A stretch of DNA of 36,792 nucleotides from Syntrophomonadaceae bacterium (GCA_003554395.1 PWGD01000026.1:1-36792), one strand, 5' to 3'. Positions 11,770 to 21,576 are shown, numbered from the stretch's first letter. The notes: generated from the sequence alone by a model not told the origin. Numbers and translations are program-made.

Positions 11770-11991
11770 ATGAGCAAGAAAAAAGATGTCGTGGAAGTGG
11801 AAGGCACTGTAGTAGAACCGCTGCCGAATGCCATGTTCCGGGTTGAGTTGAAAAATGGACACAAAATTCTAGCTCATGTGTCGGGCAAGATCCGGATGAA
11901 TTTTATTCGCATTCTGCCGGGCGACCGGGTTCTAGTAGAATTATCGCCTTACGATTTGACCCGGGGGCGCATTACCTACCGTTATAAGTAA
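11770..11991 (+). CDS. infA: Translation initiation factor IF-1
   Basis: [63 protein letters not shown]. Confidence 0.98.
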   Translation: MSKKKDVVEVEGTVVEPLPNAMFRVELKNGHKILAHVSGKIRMNFIRILPGDRVLVELSPYDLTRGRITYRYK

Positions 11992-12005
11992 GGAGGTTCG
12001 CTGTT

Positions 12006-12119
12006 ATGAAGGTGAGGCCCTCAGTAAAAAAAATGTGTGAAAAATGCAAGATAATCCGGCGTAAGGGCAGAGTTGTCGTTATCTGTCAAAACCCGAAACA
12101 TAAGCAGAGGCAGGGCTAG
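12006..12119 (+). CDS. rpmJ: 50S ribosomal protein L36 (zinc form)
   Basis: Not in the ORF track (37 aa): [44 protein letters not shown] upstream. Confidence 0.97.
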   Translation: MKVRPSVKKMCEKCKIIRRKGRVVVICQNPKHKQRQG

Positions 12120-12190
12120 GTTTTCATTATGATAGATATTGTTAATGATGGTCCGGCCGGGGGTACTATGCTCAAGGAGGTGTTAAAGGA

Positions 12191-12562
12191 TTGGCCAGAA
12201 TTGGAGGAGTTGACTTACCGCGTGATAAAAGAGTAGCGATTGCACTGAGCTATATTTACGGGATCGGAAAAAGCAGAGCAGCGAATATCCTGTCCCATAC
12301 CGGGATCAGCGCCGATACCAGGGTCAGGGATTTAACCGAAGATGAACTGGGCCGGCTGCGTGAATTTATTGATAAAAACTACAATGTCGAAGGCGACCTG
12401 CGCCGGGAAGTAGCCCTAAATATCAAACGCCTGGTTGAAATCAACAGCTATCGGGGGATCAGGCACCGCCGCGGCCTCCCTGTCAGGGGTCAGAAGACCA
12501 AGAATAATGCCCGGAGCAGAAAAGGGCCGCGCAAGACTGTCGGCATCCGCCGTAAGAAGTAA
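12191..12562 (+). CDS. rpsM: 30S ribosomal protein S13 (TTG start)
   Basis: [30 protein letters not shown] ... [23 protein letters not shown]. Confidence 0.97.
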   Translation: MARIGGVDLPRDKRVAIALSYIYGIGKSRAANILSHTGISADTRVRDLTEDELGRLREFIDKNYNVEGDLRREVALNIKRLVEINSYRGIRHRRGLPVRGQKTKNNARSRKGPRKTVGIRRKK

Positions 12563-12594
12563 GCATATTTAAAGAAGGGAGGAATTAGTTTACC

Positions 12595-12987
12595 TTGGTT
12601 AAGAAAAAAACTACCCGCACCAAGCGTCGTGAGAAGAAGAATATTGAACGCGGGGTTGCTCATATTAAATCGACTTTCAACAATACCTTTATCAGTATTA
12701 CCGATACTGACGGCAACAGTATTTCCTGGTCCAGCGCCGGCAACGTCGGTTTTAAAGGATCGCGGAAATCGACCCCCTTTGCCGCCCAGCTGGCTGCTGA
12801 AACGGCCGCCAAAGTGGCCATGGATCATGGAATGAGGCAGGTTGAAGTTTATGTCAAGGGACCGGGGGCAGGCCGGGAAGCAGCGATTCGCTCTCTGCAG
12901 GCGGCTGGCCTAGAGGTTAACGCTATTAAAGATGTAACTCCGATTCCCCATAACGGGTGCCGTCCCCCGAAAAGGCGGAGAGTATAG
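12595..12987 (+). CDS. rpsK: 30S ribosomal protein S11 (TTG start)
   Basis: [22 protein letters not shown] ... [18 protein letters not shown]. Confidence 0.98.
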   Translation: MVKKKTTRTKRREKKNIERGVAHIKSTFNNTFISITDTDGNSISWSSAGNVGFKGSRKSTPFAAQLAAETAAKVAMDHGMRQVEVYVKGPGAGREAAIRSLQAAGLEVNAIKDVTPIPHNGCRPPKRRRV

Positions 12988-13020
12988 TTATTTATTAGAA
13001 GGAGGTGTAATATCACCTAA

Positions 13021-13647
13021 ATGGGACGTTATACAGGAGCAGTCTGTCGTTTATGTCGCAGGGAAAAAGAAAAGCTTTACCTGAAGGGAGATCGCTGCTA
13101 TTCTGATAAATGCGCGGTTGTGCGCCATGCTTATCCTCCCGGGGAGCACGGCCAGGCCCGTCAAAAGTTTTCTGAATATGGCCAGCAGCTGCGCGAAAAG
13201 CAAAAAGCCCGCCGTATTTACGGGGTTATGGAAAAGCAGTTTCGCAGATATTTTAAAGAAGCCGATCGCCGCAAGGGGGTTACCGGTGAAGTGTTGCTCC
13301 AGCTTTTAGAAAGCCGGCTGGATAATGTTGTATTTCGCCTGGGCCTGGCCCGCTCCCGCAATGAAGCGAGACAGCTGATCAACCACGGCCACTTTGAAGT
13401 TAACGGCCGTAAAGTTGACATTCCTTCCTTCCTGGTTAAACCGGGTGATCTGGTTGCAGTCAGGAATAACAGGAAGAACAAAGCGGTCTTTAAAGAAATA
13501 GCGGAAACAGGAGAACAGCAGGGAACATTGGACTGGCTGGAAATTGATCATGAAAAGCTTTTAGGCCGGTTTCTCAGGATTCCTCAGCGGGATGAAATTG
13601 ACGTACCGTTAACCGAGCACCTGATTGTGGAGCTTTATTCCCGGTAA
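13021..13647 (+). CDS. rpsD: 30S ribosomal protein S4 (cysteine-containing form)
   Basis: [45 protein letters not shown]. Confidence 0.97.
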   Translation: MGRYTGAVCRLCRREKEKLYLKGDRCYSDKCAVVRHAYPPGEHGQARQKFSEYGQQLREKQKARRIYGVMEKQFRRYFKEADRRKGVTGEVLLQLLESRLDNVVFRLGLARSRNEARQLINHGHFEVNGRKVDIPSFLVKPGDLVAVRNNRKNKAVFKEIAETGEQQGTLDWLEIDHEKLLGRFLRIPQRDEIDVPLTEHLIVELYSR

Positions 13648-13698
13648 TTAAATTTGCACCCTCAATATATTAAGCAAGGAGGGTAAACAGGAAAGATT

Positions 13699-14646
13699 AT
13701 GATTGAAATTGAAAAGCCCAAAATTGATTATGTAGAAAAAGACGATCAGAGTAATTATGGCTGCTTTGTCGTGGAGCCCCTGGAAAGAGGCTACGGCACT
13801 ACCCTGGGCAATGCCCTGAGGAGGATACTGTTATCTTCTCTGCCCGGTGCGGCCATAACCAGTGTTAAGTTTGATGGAGCCTTGCACGATTTTTCTACTC
13901 TTCCCGGGGTCCTGGAAGACACGATCGAGATCATTCTTAACCTGAAGGCGGTTTCTCTAAAAATACATTCGGATGAACCGCAGACTTTAACCATCGATAC
14001 CGATCAAGCCGGAGCAGTCAAAGCCAAAGATATCAAGGTCCCTTCTGATGTAGAGATCTTAAACGAAGAGCAGCATATCTGCACCCTGGAAGAGAACGCC
14101 AGACTATACATGGAGATGACGGCCGTTACCGGCAGGGGTTATGTTCCGGCTGAACGGAATAAATTACCGCAGCAACCGATCGGGGTTATTCCTGTAGATT
14201 CTTTGTTCTCCCCGATCCGGAAAGTGAATTACAAGATCGAAGATACCAGGGTCGGCCAGATTACCGATTACGATAAATTAACCCTGGAAGTGTGGACCGA
14301 TGGCAGCATCAGGCCTGATGAAGCCATCAGCCTGGCCGCAAAAATTTTGAGTACCCATATTGAGCAGTTCGTTAACCTCACCGAGCAGGTGGACGAAGTT
14401 GAAATCACATCCGACCGCAGGGAAGAGGACCTGGAGCGCATCCTTGAAATGACCATAGAAGAACTTGACCTTTCGGTTCGCTCATACAACTGCCTGAAAC
14501 GGGCCGGGATTAACACCGTCGGCGAACTGGTCCGCAAGCCTGAAGATGAAATGATGAAAGTTCGCAACCTGGGCAAGAAATCGCTGGAAGAAGTAGAGCA
14601 AAAGCTGGACGAGCTTGGCCTGGGCTTCCAGAAAAGTGGAGAATAA
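13699..14646 (+). CDS. rpoA: DNA-directed RNA polymerase subunit alpha
   Basis: [29 protein letters not shown] ... alpha-[26 protein letters not shown]. Confidence 0.98.
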   Translation: MIEIEKPKIDYVEKDDQSNYGCFVVEPLERGYGTTLGNALRRILLSSLPGAAITSVKFDGALHDFSTLPGVLEDTIEIILNLKAVSLKIHSDEPQTLTIDTDQAGAVKAKDIKVPSDVEILNEEQHICTLEENARLYMEMTAVTGRGYVPAERNKLPQQPIGVIPVDSLFSPIRKVNYKIEDTRVGQITDYDKLTLEVWTDGSIRPDEAISLAAKILSTHIEQFVNLTEQVDEVEITSDRREEDLERILEMTIEELDLSVRSYNCLKRAGINTVGELVRKPEDEMMKVRNLGKKSLEEVEQKLDELGLGFQKSGE

Positions 14647-14680
14647 TGGTTCGAGTAAGTCTTCAAGGAGGATTTAGAGA

Positions 14681-15025
14681 ATGTCATACCAGAAGCTGAG
14701 TCGAAAAAGCGGCCCCAGGAGAGCCCTCCTGAGGGGCCTGGTGACCTCGTTTTTGAAAACAGGAAGCATGGAAACTACCGCCGCCAAGGCTGCTGCTGCT
14801 AAGCCGCTGGCTGAAAAAATGATTACCCTGGCAAAAAGAGGAGATATCCATGCCCGCCGCCAGGCCCTTGCTTTTTTGCTTGATGAAGATGTGGTTACAA
14901 AACTTTTTGAAAAAATTGGCCCGAAGATGGAAGGCCGCGAGGGCGGTTATACCAGAATAATCCAGAAAGGGCCCAGGCGGGGAGATGGAGCCCATATGGT
15001 TATTATGGAGCTTGTCTCCGAGTAA
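14681..15025 (+). CDS. rplQ: 50S ribosomal protein L17
   Basis: [32 protein letters not shown]. Confidence 0.97.
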   Translation: MSYQKLSRKSGPRRALLRGLVTSFLKTGSMETTAAKAAAAKPLAEKMITLAKRGDIHARRQALAFLLDEDVVTKLFEKIGPKMEGREGGYTRIIQKGPRRGDGAHMVIMELVSE

Positions 15026-15030
15026 TCGAA

Positions 15031-15891
15031 ATGCATGGTCAATCTTCAATCATTGTGGAATCCAAGGATGTGGAGTTTTACTATTCAGGCGAAGAGGAAA
15101 CGGTTTGGCCTGCTCTTTCCGGGATCAGTTTTACTGTTAACCAGGGTGAATATGTGGCCCTGGTTGGCCCGAACGGTTCCGGAAAAACTACTTTATTAAA
15201 GCTTTTTAATGCCCTTTTAATTCCCTCCCGCGGAGAGGTGTTAGTTAAGGGCATTTCTACAGCCAATGAAGATACCCTGCCGGAGGTCCGCCGGACCTGC
15301 GGCATGATTTTTCAGAATCCTGATAATCAGCTTGTTGCCACCACTGTGGAGGAAGATATTGCTTTTGGCCTGGAAAACCTGGCTCTTCCGTCGAGAGAGA
15401 TACAGAACAGGGTTTTAGAGACGGCCAGGCTGCTCGGCCTGGAAAAATTGCTTAAACAGCCCCCGCACTTACTATCCGGGGGAGAAAAACAAAGAGTGGC
15501 TATTGCCGGTGTTCTGGCCATGGAGCCGAAGTGCATCTTGATGGATGAGCCGACGGCCATGCTCGACCCGGCCGGCTGCCGTGAAGTGTTAAAAACAGTA
15601 AGAAAGCTAAACCGGGAGCGGGGCCTTGCTGTAATTCATGTTACCCATTTTCCGGAGGAAGCAGCAGGGGCCGACAGGATAGTAGTTTTAAATGAGGGGC
15701 AACTGATTGCCGACGGTGCTCCGGGGGAAGTGCTGACCAATCTTCCCCTTTTGCACAGCCTGGGCTTACGGGGGACTGCAGCCGTAGAGTTGGCCGCTTT
15801 GCTCCGTGCGGATGGCTGCCCCCTGCCACCACAAATACTGCATAACCGGGAGCTGGTGGACAGCCTATGTTCATTGGAACAGAACAGCTGA
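15031..15891 (+). CDS. ecfA1: ECF transporter ATPase EcfA1
   Basis: Walker A GPNGSGKTT, signature LSGGEKQR, Walker B ILMDEPT; position after rplQ. Confidence 0.93.
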   Translation: MHGQSSIIVESKDVEFYYSGEEETVWPALSGISFTVNQGEYVALVGPNGSGKTTLLKLFNALLIPSRGEVLVKGISTANEDTLPEVRRTCGMIFQNPDNQLVATTVEEDIAFGLENLALPSREIQNRVLETARLLGLEKLLKQPPHLLSGGEKQRVAIAGVLAMEPKCILMDEPTAMLDPAGCREVLKTVRKLNRERGLAVIHVTHFPEEAAGADRIVVLNEGQLIADGAPGEVLTNLPLLHSLGLRGTAAVELAALLRADGCPLPPQILHNRELVDSLCSLEQNS

Positions 15892-16727
15892 CTCATACAT
15901 ATATGCCCGGGACCCCCTTTGCTACCGAAGCGCTGCATAATATAAGTTTTGGTTTCCGGCGGGGCGAATTCGCCCTGATCATCGGCCCGTCCGGATCCGG
16001 AAAGTCTACTCTGATCCAGCATTTAAACGGCCTGCTCCGGCCGACTTCGGGGCGGGTGTTGTTCGAAGGAAAGAGTGTCGGTTCTGACAAGCACGAGCTG
16101 CTCCGCCTCAGAAGGCGAATCGGCCTGGTTTTTCAGATGCCCGAAGAACAATTTTTTTCCGAAACCGTATTCGATGAAATTGCCTTCGCGCCGCGCAACC
16201 AGGGTTTGCAAGAAGAAGAGGTAGAAAAGCGGGTCATGGAAGCCCTGGAAAAAACCGGTTTACAGGCCTCCGAGCTGAAAAATCGGCACCCCTTCCAGCT
16301 CAGTGCAGGGCAAAAAAGACTGGTCGCTATTGCCGCCGTGCTTTCTTTGAAACCGGAAGTGCTTATCCTTGACGAACCTACTGCCGCCCTCGATACAACC
16401 TGCCGGAAGAATTTGTTCAACCTCCTTACAGGGTTAAACCAAAAAGAGGGCTTAACGGTAGTTATATCGACTCACCACCTGGATGAGGCGGCCGCTCTTG
16501 CCAACAGGGTCCTGGTATTGCAGCAGGGGAAATTAGTGATGTCCGGTTTGGCAGCGGATGTTTTCGGCAAACGTGAAGAGCTTTATGAGCTGGGGTTAGC
16601 TTTGCCCCCGGTGACCGAAATTATGCACGGCCTTGCCGACAAGGGTTTGCCTGTCAAAACTGCTGTATATACCCTGCAGGAAGCAAGGCGGGAGATAAGA
16701 GCCCTGAAGAGGCGGTATAAATCATGA
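15867..16727 (+). CDS. ecfA2: ECF transporter ATPase EcfA2
   Basis: Walker A GPSGSGKST, signature LSAGQKR, Walker B LILDEPTAALD; overlaps ecfA1 by 25 nt. Confidence 0.93.
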   Translation: MFIGTEQLTHTYMPGTPFATEALHNISFGFRRGEFALIIGPSGSGKSTLIQHLNGLLRPTSGRVLFEGKSVGSDKHELLRLRRRIGLVFQMPEEQFFSETVFDEIAFAPRNQGLQEEEVEKRVMEALEKTGLQASELKNRHPFQLSAGQKRLVAIAAVLSLKPEVLILDEPTAALDTTCRKNLFNLLTGLNQKEGLTVVISTHHLDEAAALANRVLVLQQGKLVMSGLAADVFGKREELYELGLALPPVTEIMHGLADKGLPVKTAVYTLQEARREIRALKRRYKS

Positions 16728-17521
16728 ACCGCAGCATAACCATGGGCCAGTATATTCCCGGTAACAGCATTCTTCACCGCCTTAATCCGCGCTTGAAAAT
16801 AATTGCCCTGGTCCTGCTCCTGGTCTTCTTATTTCTCCTTGATACTTTCAGCGCTCTGGGAGCCAGCCTCGGTCTGGCCCTGGCCCTCTTTGCCCTGGCC
16901 GGGGTGCCCTTCAGCTACCTGCTGCGGGGGTTGCGCCCTGTGCTTTATATCGCTCTATTTGCCCTGATTATCTACTTTTTTTTCACTTCCGGTGGAGTGG
17001 TCCTGTTCAGAATCGGCTTTATTACGGTTGAATCTGAAGGGGTGGAGCAGGGCCTGTTTATTGTGGCCCGCCTGGTGGTCCTGGTTCTCTTTTCACTGCT
17101 GTTGACCTTGACTACCACCCCGTTGTCTTTAACTCATGGGATGAGCTACTTTCTGAAACCGCTGAGCCATATCGGTTTGCCTACGGAAGAAGTGGCTATG
17201 ATTATGGCTGTGGCCCTGCGTTTCATTCCCACCATTATGGAGGAAAGCCAGCGTTTGATGCGGGCCCAGCTGGCCCGCGGAGCAGATTTTGAAACGGGAT
17301 CGATTTTTCGAAAGGCCGGCAGCCTGGTGCCCCTGATTGTGCCTCTTTTTGTCAGCGCTTTCCGCCGGGCGGACGAACTGGCCCTGGCCATGGAAGCCCG
17401 CGGTTACCGGATCGGGGCCAGGAGGACCAGGATGCATGAAGATGTTATTATGCTCAAAGACTGGGCGGCCCTGGCTATTGTTATTATCTTGATCGCCCTG
17501 GCCTTAACTTTTGACCTTTAA
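16724..17521 (+). CDS. ecfT: ECF transporter transmembrane protein EcfT
   Basis: TM protein with two ARG coupling motifs (AQLARGADFETG, MEARGYR); 4-nt overlap with ecfA2. Confidence 0.93.
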   Translation: MNRSITMGQYIPGNSILHRLNPRLKIIALVLLLVFLFLLDTFSALGASLGLALALFALAGVPFSYLLRGLRPVLYIALFALIIYFFFTSGGVVLFRIGFITVESEGVEQGLFIVARLVVLVLFSLLLTLTTTPLSLTHGMSYFLKPLSHIGLPTEEVAMIMAVALRFIPTIMEESQRLMRAQLARGADFETGSIFRKAGSLVPLIVPLFVSAFRRADELALAMEARGYRIGARRTRMHEDVIMLKDWAALAIVIILIALALTFDL

Positions 17522-17652
17522 AGCATGAAGCACAGGTTGGATTAATGGGGTTAGTTTCCAGTCATCCGGTCATAACAAGAGGCCTGAGGGACCGAAAACA
17601 TAGTAGTCCGGCCCCGGTTGAGGCCTAAAACTGCTTAAGGAGACATGCTGTT

Positions 17653-18405
17653 TTGCATAATACCCTGCTGCGTATTGCTTATGACGGCACCAACTACAGC
17701 GGTTTTCAGATCCAGGAAAATGCGCCCACGGTCCAGGAAGCCCTGGAGCGGGCCCTGGGCACAATATACAAACAGCCGGTGCGCATTACCGGCGCGGGCC
17801 GCACTGATGCCGGTGTTCATGCCCTGGGGCAAGCTGCCAATTTCAGGGCCCCCTTTCACATTGGTGGTGGAAATCTTCCCAGCGCCGTCAATGCCCTCCT
17901 TCCCCCCGATATTGTGGTTACCGGGGCTGAAAAGGTTGAGGAAGGCTTCCATGCCCGCTATGACGCGCGCAGGAAATTATACAGCTATACTATTGACAGG
18001 GCCCCTTTTCCACAGGTCATGAAACGTCTCTACTGCTGGCATCTGCCTGACTGGCTCAACCTGGACCTGATGAGAGAAGCGGCGCTGCTTTTCCAGGGAA
18101 GCCACGATTTTTCAGCCTTCCAGGTCTCGGGAAGCCCGGTTGCCGATACCTGGCGGACTCTATACAGGGTTGGGCTGGAAAGCCGCCCTGAAGAGCAGTT
18201 GTTAATTGTATCCTTTGAAGGGAGCGGGTTTCTTTACCGTATGGCCCGCCTGATTACCGGTTCCCTGGTTCGGGCCGCCCTGGGAAGGCTCGAGTTAAGA
18301 GAAATTAAAAAAGCTTTGCAAAGCGGCGACCCGGATGCCGCCGGGCCCACAGCGCCGGCTGCCGGACTCTGCCTTGAAAAAGTGTTCTATGATCATGATT
18401 TGTAA
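17653..18405 (+). CDS. truA: tRNA pseudouridine(38-40) synthase TruA (TTG start)
   Basis: RIAYDGTNYSGFQIQ, GRTDAGVHALGQ, FEGSGFLYRMARLI. Confidence 0.95.
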   Translation: MHNTLLRIAYDGTNYSGFQIQENAPTVQEALERALGTIYKQPVRITGAGRTDAGVHALGQAANFRAPFHIGGGNLPSAVNALLPPDIVVTGAEKVEEGFHARYDARRKLYSYTIDRAPFPQVMKRLYCWHLPDWLNLDLMREAALLFQGSHDFSAFQVSGSPVADTWRTLYRVGLESRPEEQLLIVSFEGSGFLYRMARLITGSLVRAALGRLELREIKKALQSGDPDAAGPTAPAAGLCLEKVFYDHDL

Positions 18406-18467
18406 ACCGGTACGGCCATAGCGGAAAATATTTTAGCCAATAATTGCCTTAAACAGGGGTTTTTAGC

Positions 18468-18496
18468 TTGACAGGGCAGGGCCGGTATATTAAAAT
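18468..18496 (+). promoter_or_regulatory. Sigma-A-type promoter for rplM-rpsI
   Basis: TTGACA (18468-18473), 17-nt spacer, TAAAAT (18491-18496), 45 nt before rplM start. Confidence 0.75.
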
Positions 18497-18540
18497 GTAG
18501 GTTGTGGCTTTACTGGAAGAGGTCAAAGGAGAGAATAGAA

Positions 18541-19008
18541 ATGCGCACGACATATATGGCAAAACCAAGTGAAATAAAACGAAGTTGGTATGTTATCGAT
18601 GCCGCCGGACGCCCCCTGGGAAGGGTGGCTACGGAAGCGGCAAGGCTGCTTAGAGGCAAACACAAACCGGAATTTACTCCTCACCTGGACACCGGAGACC
18701 ATGTCATTATTCTCAATTGTGAAAAGGTGATTTTAACCGGGCGCAAATTGGAACAAAAATTCCACTACCGCCACTCCGGCTATCCGGGTAACCTTAAGAA
18801 AGTTGATTATGCCACTTTGATGGATAAAAAACCGGATAAGGCCGTTTTCATGGCCGTCCGGGGCATGCTTCCTCATAACCGCCTGGGGCGGGCAATGCTG
18901 AAAAAACTACGTGTTTACAGGGACAACCAGCACCCTCACCAGGGCCAGCAGCCGCAGATCCTGGGAGAAGGGCCGGAAGACAAGAAGGAAGGGGGCCCTG
19001 ACTCTTGA
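18541..19008 (+). CDS. rplM: 50S ribosomal protein L13
   Basis: [56 protein letters not shown] 18541 is the canonical start (track ORF over-extended). Confidence 0.96.
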   Translation: MRTTYMAKPSEIKRSWYVIDAAGRPLGRVATEAARLLRGKHKPEFTPHLDTGDHVIILNCEKVILTGRKLEQKFHYRHSGYPGNLKKVDYATLMDKKPDKAVFMAVRGMLPHNRLGRAMLKKLRVYRDNQHPHQGQQPQILGEGPEDKKEGGPDS

Positions 19009-19397
19009 GCGAAGTGCAATATATGGGTACAGGACGCCGCAAAAAGTCTGTTGCAAGAGTCCGTTTAATACCGGGCAGCGGCAGGATTGTCATTAACAAC
19101 AAGGAAATGGATGACTATTTCGGTTTGGAAACCCTCAAACTGATAGTCAGGCAGCCGCTGGTCGCTACCGAAACCGAAAGTGCTTTCGATATCATTTCAA
19201 AGGTCGAAGGCGGAGGTTTCTCCGGCCAGGCCGGAGCGATCAGGCATGGCATCGCCCGCGCTCTGCTGCAAGCTGATGAAGGTTACAGGCCGGTTTTAAA
19301 GAAAAACGGCTTTTTAACCCGCGATCCGCGCATGACAGAACGTAAAAAGTACGGCTTAAAAAAAGCCCGCCGTGCGCCACAATTCTCCAAGCGGTAA
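19005..19397 (+). CDS. rpsI: 30S ribosomal protein S9 (TTG start)
   Basis: [28 protein letters not shown] ... [18 protein letters not shown]. Confidence 0.97.
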   Translation: MSEVQYMGTGRRKKSVARVRLIPGSGRIVINNKEMDDYFGLETLKLIVRQPLVATETESAFDIISKVEGGGFSGQAGAIRHGIARALLQADEGYRPVLKKNGFLTRDPRMTERKKYGLKKARRAPQFSKR

Positions 19398-19423
19398 ATA
19401 TTTAATCCTCCAGGAAATAAATC

Positions 19424-19466
19424 AAGCCCGCTGCAGGATCGGTTTTCCGGTACCCGCACCGGGCTT
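19424..19466 (+). terminator. Possible terminator after rpsI
   Basis: AAGCCCG (19424-19430) / CGGGCTT (19460-19466), long loop, no strong T tract. Confidence 0.4.
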
Positions 19467-19570
19467 AAATGTGTGATAGTCCCTTTCCCCGATTAAGGCC
19501 GGAGGACCCGGAACTATAACCCGTTCTGACCGTGGGCTTTGTGGTTTTTATATATAAATAAAGGGCGGTT

Positions 19571-20095
19571 TCAATACCTGGTTCCCCTGATCCTGATATA
19601 ATGATCGAGCTTGCTATCGAGCATATTCCACTCTGCTTTACTGTTTGCCAGGTCGGAATCATCCAGGTCTTTGATTACCTTCCCGGGAAGGCCCAGGACC
19701 ATTTTTTTAGCAGGGATTTCCTTTTTCGGCGCAACCAGGGCCCCGGCCCCAATTATGGCCTGATCATGGATCACTGCTTCATCCAGGACTTTGGCCCCGA
19801 TCCCAATGATGCAGTTTCTGCCGATTGAAGCGCCGTGGATTATGGCCCCATGGCTGATTATGGCCCCGCTTTTTATGGTCACAGCAGTTCCTTTGCCGGC
19901 CTCAATGATGGCGTTTTCCAGGACCATCACTCCTTTTTCCAGGATCACTTTTCCTTCGTCGGCCCTGATTATGGACCCGGGCCAGATGCCTACTCCATCC
20001 TGCAGGACGATGTCACCGATCAGCGTAGCCGTCAAGTCGACATAAACTCTTTTGCCGAGGACCGGTTTTTTCCCCTTATATTCAACCAGGTTCAA
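19571..20095 (-). CDS. Gamma-carbonic-anhydrase-like / YrdA-PaaY family hexapeptide-repeat protein (TTG start)
   Basis: Left-handed beta-helix hexapeptide repeats; VYVDLTATLIGDIVLQDGVGIWPGSIIRAD...ISHGAIIHGASIGRNCIIGIGAKVLDEAVI; AAGGAGG upstream. Confidence 0.88.
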   Translation of the reverse strand: MNLVEYKGKKPVLGKRVYVDLTATLIGDIVLQDGVGIWPGSIIRADEGKVILEKGVMVLENAIIEAGKGTAVTIKSGAIISHGAIIHGASIGRNCIIGIGAKVLDEAVIHDQAIIGAGALVAPKKEIPAKKMVLGLPGKVIKDLDDSDLANSKAEWNMLDSKLDHYIRIRGTRY

Positions 20096-20110
20096 GAAAA
20101 GCCCTCCTTA

Positions 20111-20154
20111 GGTTTTGATTAATTGAACAGAAGGTTTTGATTAATTGAACAGAA
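20111..20154. repeat. Perfect 2 x 22 bp tandem repeat GGTTTTGATTAATTGAACAGAA
   Basis: Copies at 20111-20132 and 20133-20154, immediately upstream of the ribosome binding site of the hexapeptide-repeat gene. Confidence 0.97.
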
Positions 20155-20615
20155 ACTGTTTTTAAAAAAATATCGCCTGATAAAAGTTTTTTTATGCTCG
20201 GTTTGTAGTCCTTTTTCGATGTCTGCCCTAACTTTTCCTTTAAAAATCCCGCCCTATCTTCTCATCATGCTTTTTAAAAAGGACAACAAACCCGTTTACC
20301 CGGTGATGGCGGTGTTTGAAAACAACCTGATCGGGGTCCAGCTGGGCTGGTGGCTGACAGCTGCGGTTTCGGCCAGCCGATCCGGATCCGGCGCTTCTGA
20401 GAAAAGAACTCTTTTCTGCTCTAAAGCATCTGGACAAAAGGGCCGATTAATAATAAACTATCATTAAATATCAGGCCGGGTCCGGCAATAACCCTTTTAA
20501 CAAGGGCCGGATGTTATAAGATATGGAAAGCTCAAGATAAAGAGCAATAGCCATTAAAACAAAGCAGGGATTCTTTAAAGCGCCCGGATCGGCTCTATCC
20601 GGATTTCTTAATCAG

Positions 20616-20644
20616 TTGTCAAAAAGGGCGATCTAAATTATAAT
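20616..20644 (+). promoter_or_regulatory. Sigma-A-type promoter for the GGGPS-family gene
   Basis: TTGTCA (20616-20621), 17-nt spacer, perfect TATAAT (20639-20644). Confidence 0.75.
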
Positions 20645-20715
20645 GAGTTTAGGACAACCAGGTCAGATCAACAGACTCGCGACTGGCAGGCTGTAAAAAT
20701 TGTTGGTAGGATCCT

Positions 20716-21471
20716 ATGAAGAAGAAGGTAATAGTAATGAAAGTTCAAAAATACATTGAAGATAAACTCAAGCAGGGCGCTGTTCATATAACCCTGATCG
20801 ATCCTTCCCGCCAGGTGCCTGAGGCGGCCGGCCGGTTGGCCGAAACTGCCCAGGATGTGGGAAGCGATCTGATTTTTGTAGGAGGCTCAACGGGGGTCAC
20901 CCAGCGGGCCCTGACCGAAACCGCGGAAGTGGTTAAGCAAAGGACTTCCATACCGGTGCTCTTTTTCCCCACCGGCACCGAGTCGATCTGCTTAAACCTC
21001 GATGGTTTTCTGTTCTTGAGCCTGTTAAACTCCCGTAATTCTAAATTTATCAGCGGCACCCAGTCTAAAGTATCGTCAGTTTTAAAACGGCTGGATGTTG
21101 AGGTTTTATCGATAGGCTATATTATGGTTGAACCCGGAATGAAACTGGGCGAGATCGGGGAAGCCGACCTTATTGCCCGCGATAATTTCTGGCAGGCGAT
21201 AGGATATGCCCTGACGGGCCAGTACATGGGCATGGGCTATATTTTCCTCGAAGCCGGCAATGGAGCGGCACAGCCGGTTCCGGCCGGGATGATCAGGGCC
21301 GTTAAACGGGAACTGTCCGTGCCCCTGATTGTAGGCGGCGGTATCCGCACTGCTATCGATGCCCGCCGGGTTCGCCAGGCCGGCGCTGATATCGTGGTCA
21401 CCGGAACTGTAATCGAAACCGCCGGTTACCGGGAGCGCCTGCGCTCCATCCTGAGCGCCCTGAAAGAATAA
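20716..21471 (+). CDS. Geranylgeranylglyceryl/heptaprenylglyceryl phosphate synthase family protein (PcrB/GGGPS)
   Basis: TIM-barrel prenyltransferase motifs: HITLIDPSRQ, DLIFVGGSTGV, FLFLSLLNSRNSKFISGTQ, SIGYIMVEPGMKLGEIGEADLI, GYIFLEAGNGAAQPV, VPLIVGGGIRTAIDAR, GADIVVTGTVIE; start may be ATG 20737. Confidence 0.9.
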   Translation: MKKKVIVMKVQKYIEDKLKQGAVHITLIDPSRQVPEAAGRLAETAQDVGSDLIFVGGSTGVTQRALTETAEVVKQRTSIPVLFFPTGTESICLNLDGFLFLSLLNSRNSKFISGTQSKVSSVLKRLDVEVLSIGYIMVEPGMKLGEIGEADLIARDNFWQAIGYALTGQYMGMGYIFLEAGNGAAQPVPAGMIRAVKRELSVPLIVGGGIRTAIDARRVRQAGADIVVTGTVIETAGYRERLRSILSALKE

Positions 21472-21523
21472 ACCGGGAGCCTTTGCCGGTAAAGGGCGTT
21501 TATAACCGGCCTGTCCCGGTTTT
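21471..21523 (+). terminator. Terminator-like hairpin after the GGGPS gene
   Basis: AACCGGGA (21471-21478) / TCCCGGTTTT (21514-21523). Confidence 0.5.
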
Positions 21524-21576
21524 AAAAAGCTGATCCTAAAAATTAAAATAGGTTTAATGAATTAATGACACCGTCA

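Noticed and set aside
17522-17652. Structured element between ecfT and truA (AGGCCT ... AGGCCT, GGACCG/CCGGCCCCGG)
   Set aside because: Short imperfect pairings only; no clear terminator, riboswitch or T-box signature
20219-20467. Overlapping ORFs 20219-20467 (+) and 20240-20437 (-)
   Set aside because: No ribosome binding site of note, no family resemblance, mutually antisense; kept only as unexplained intergenic DNA
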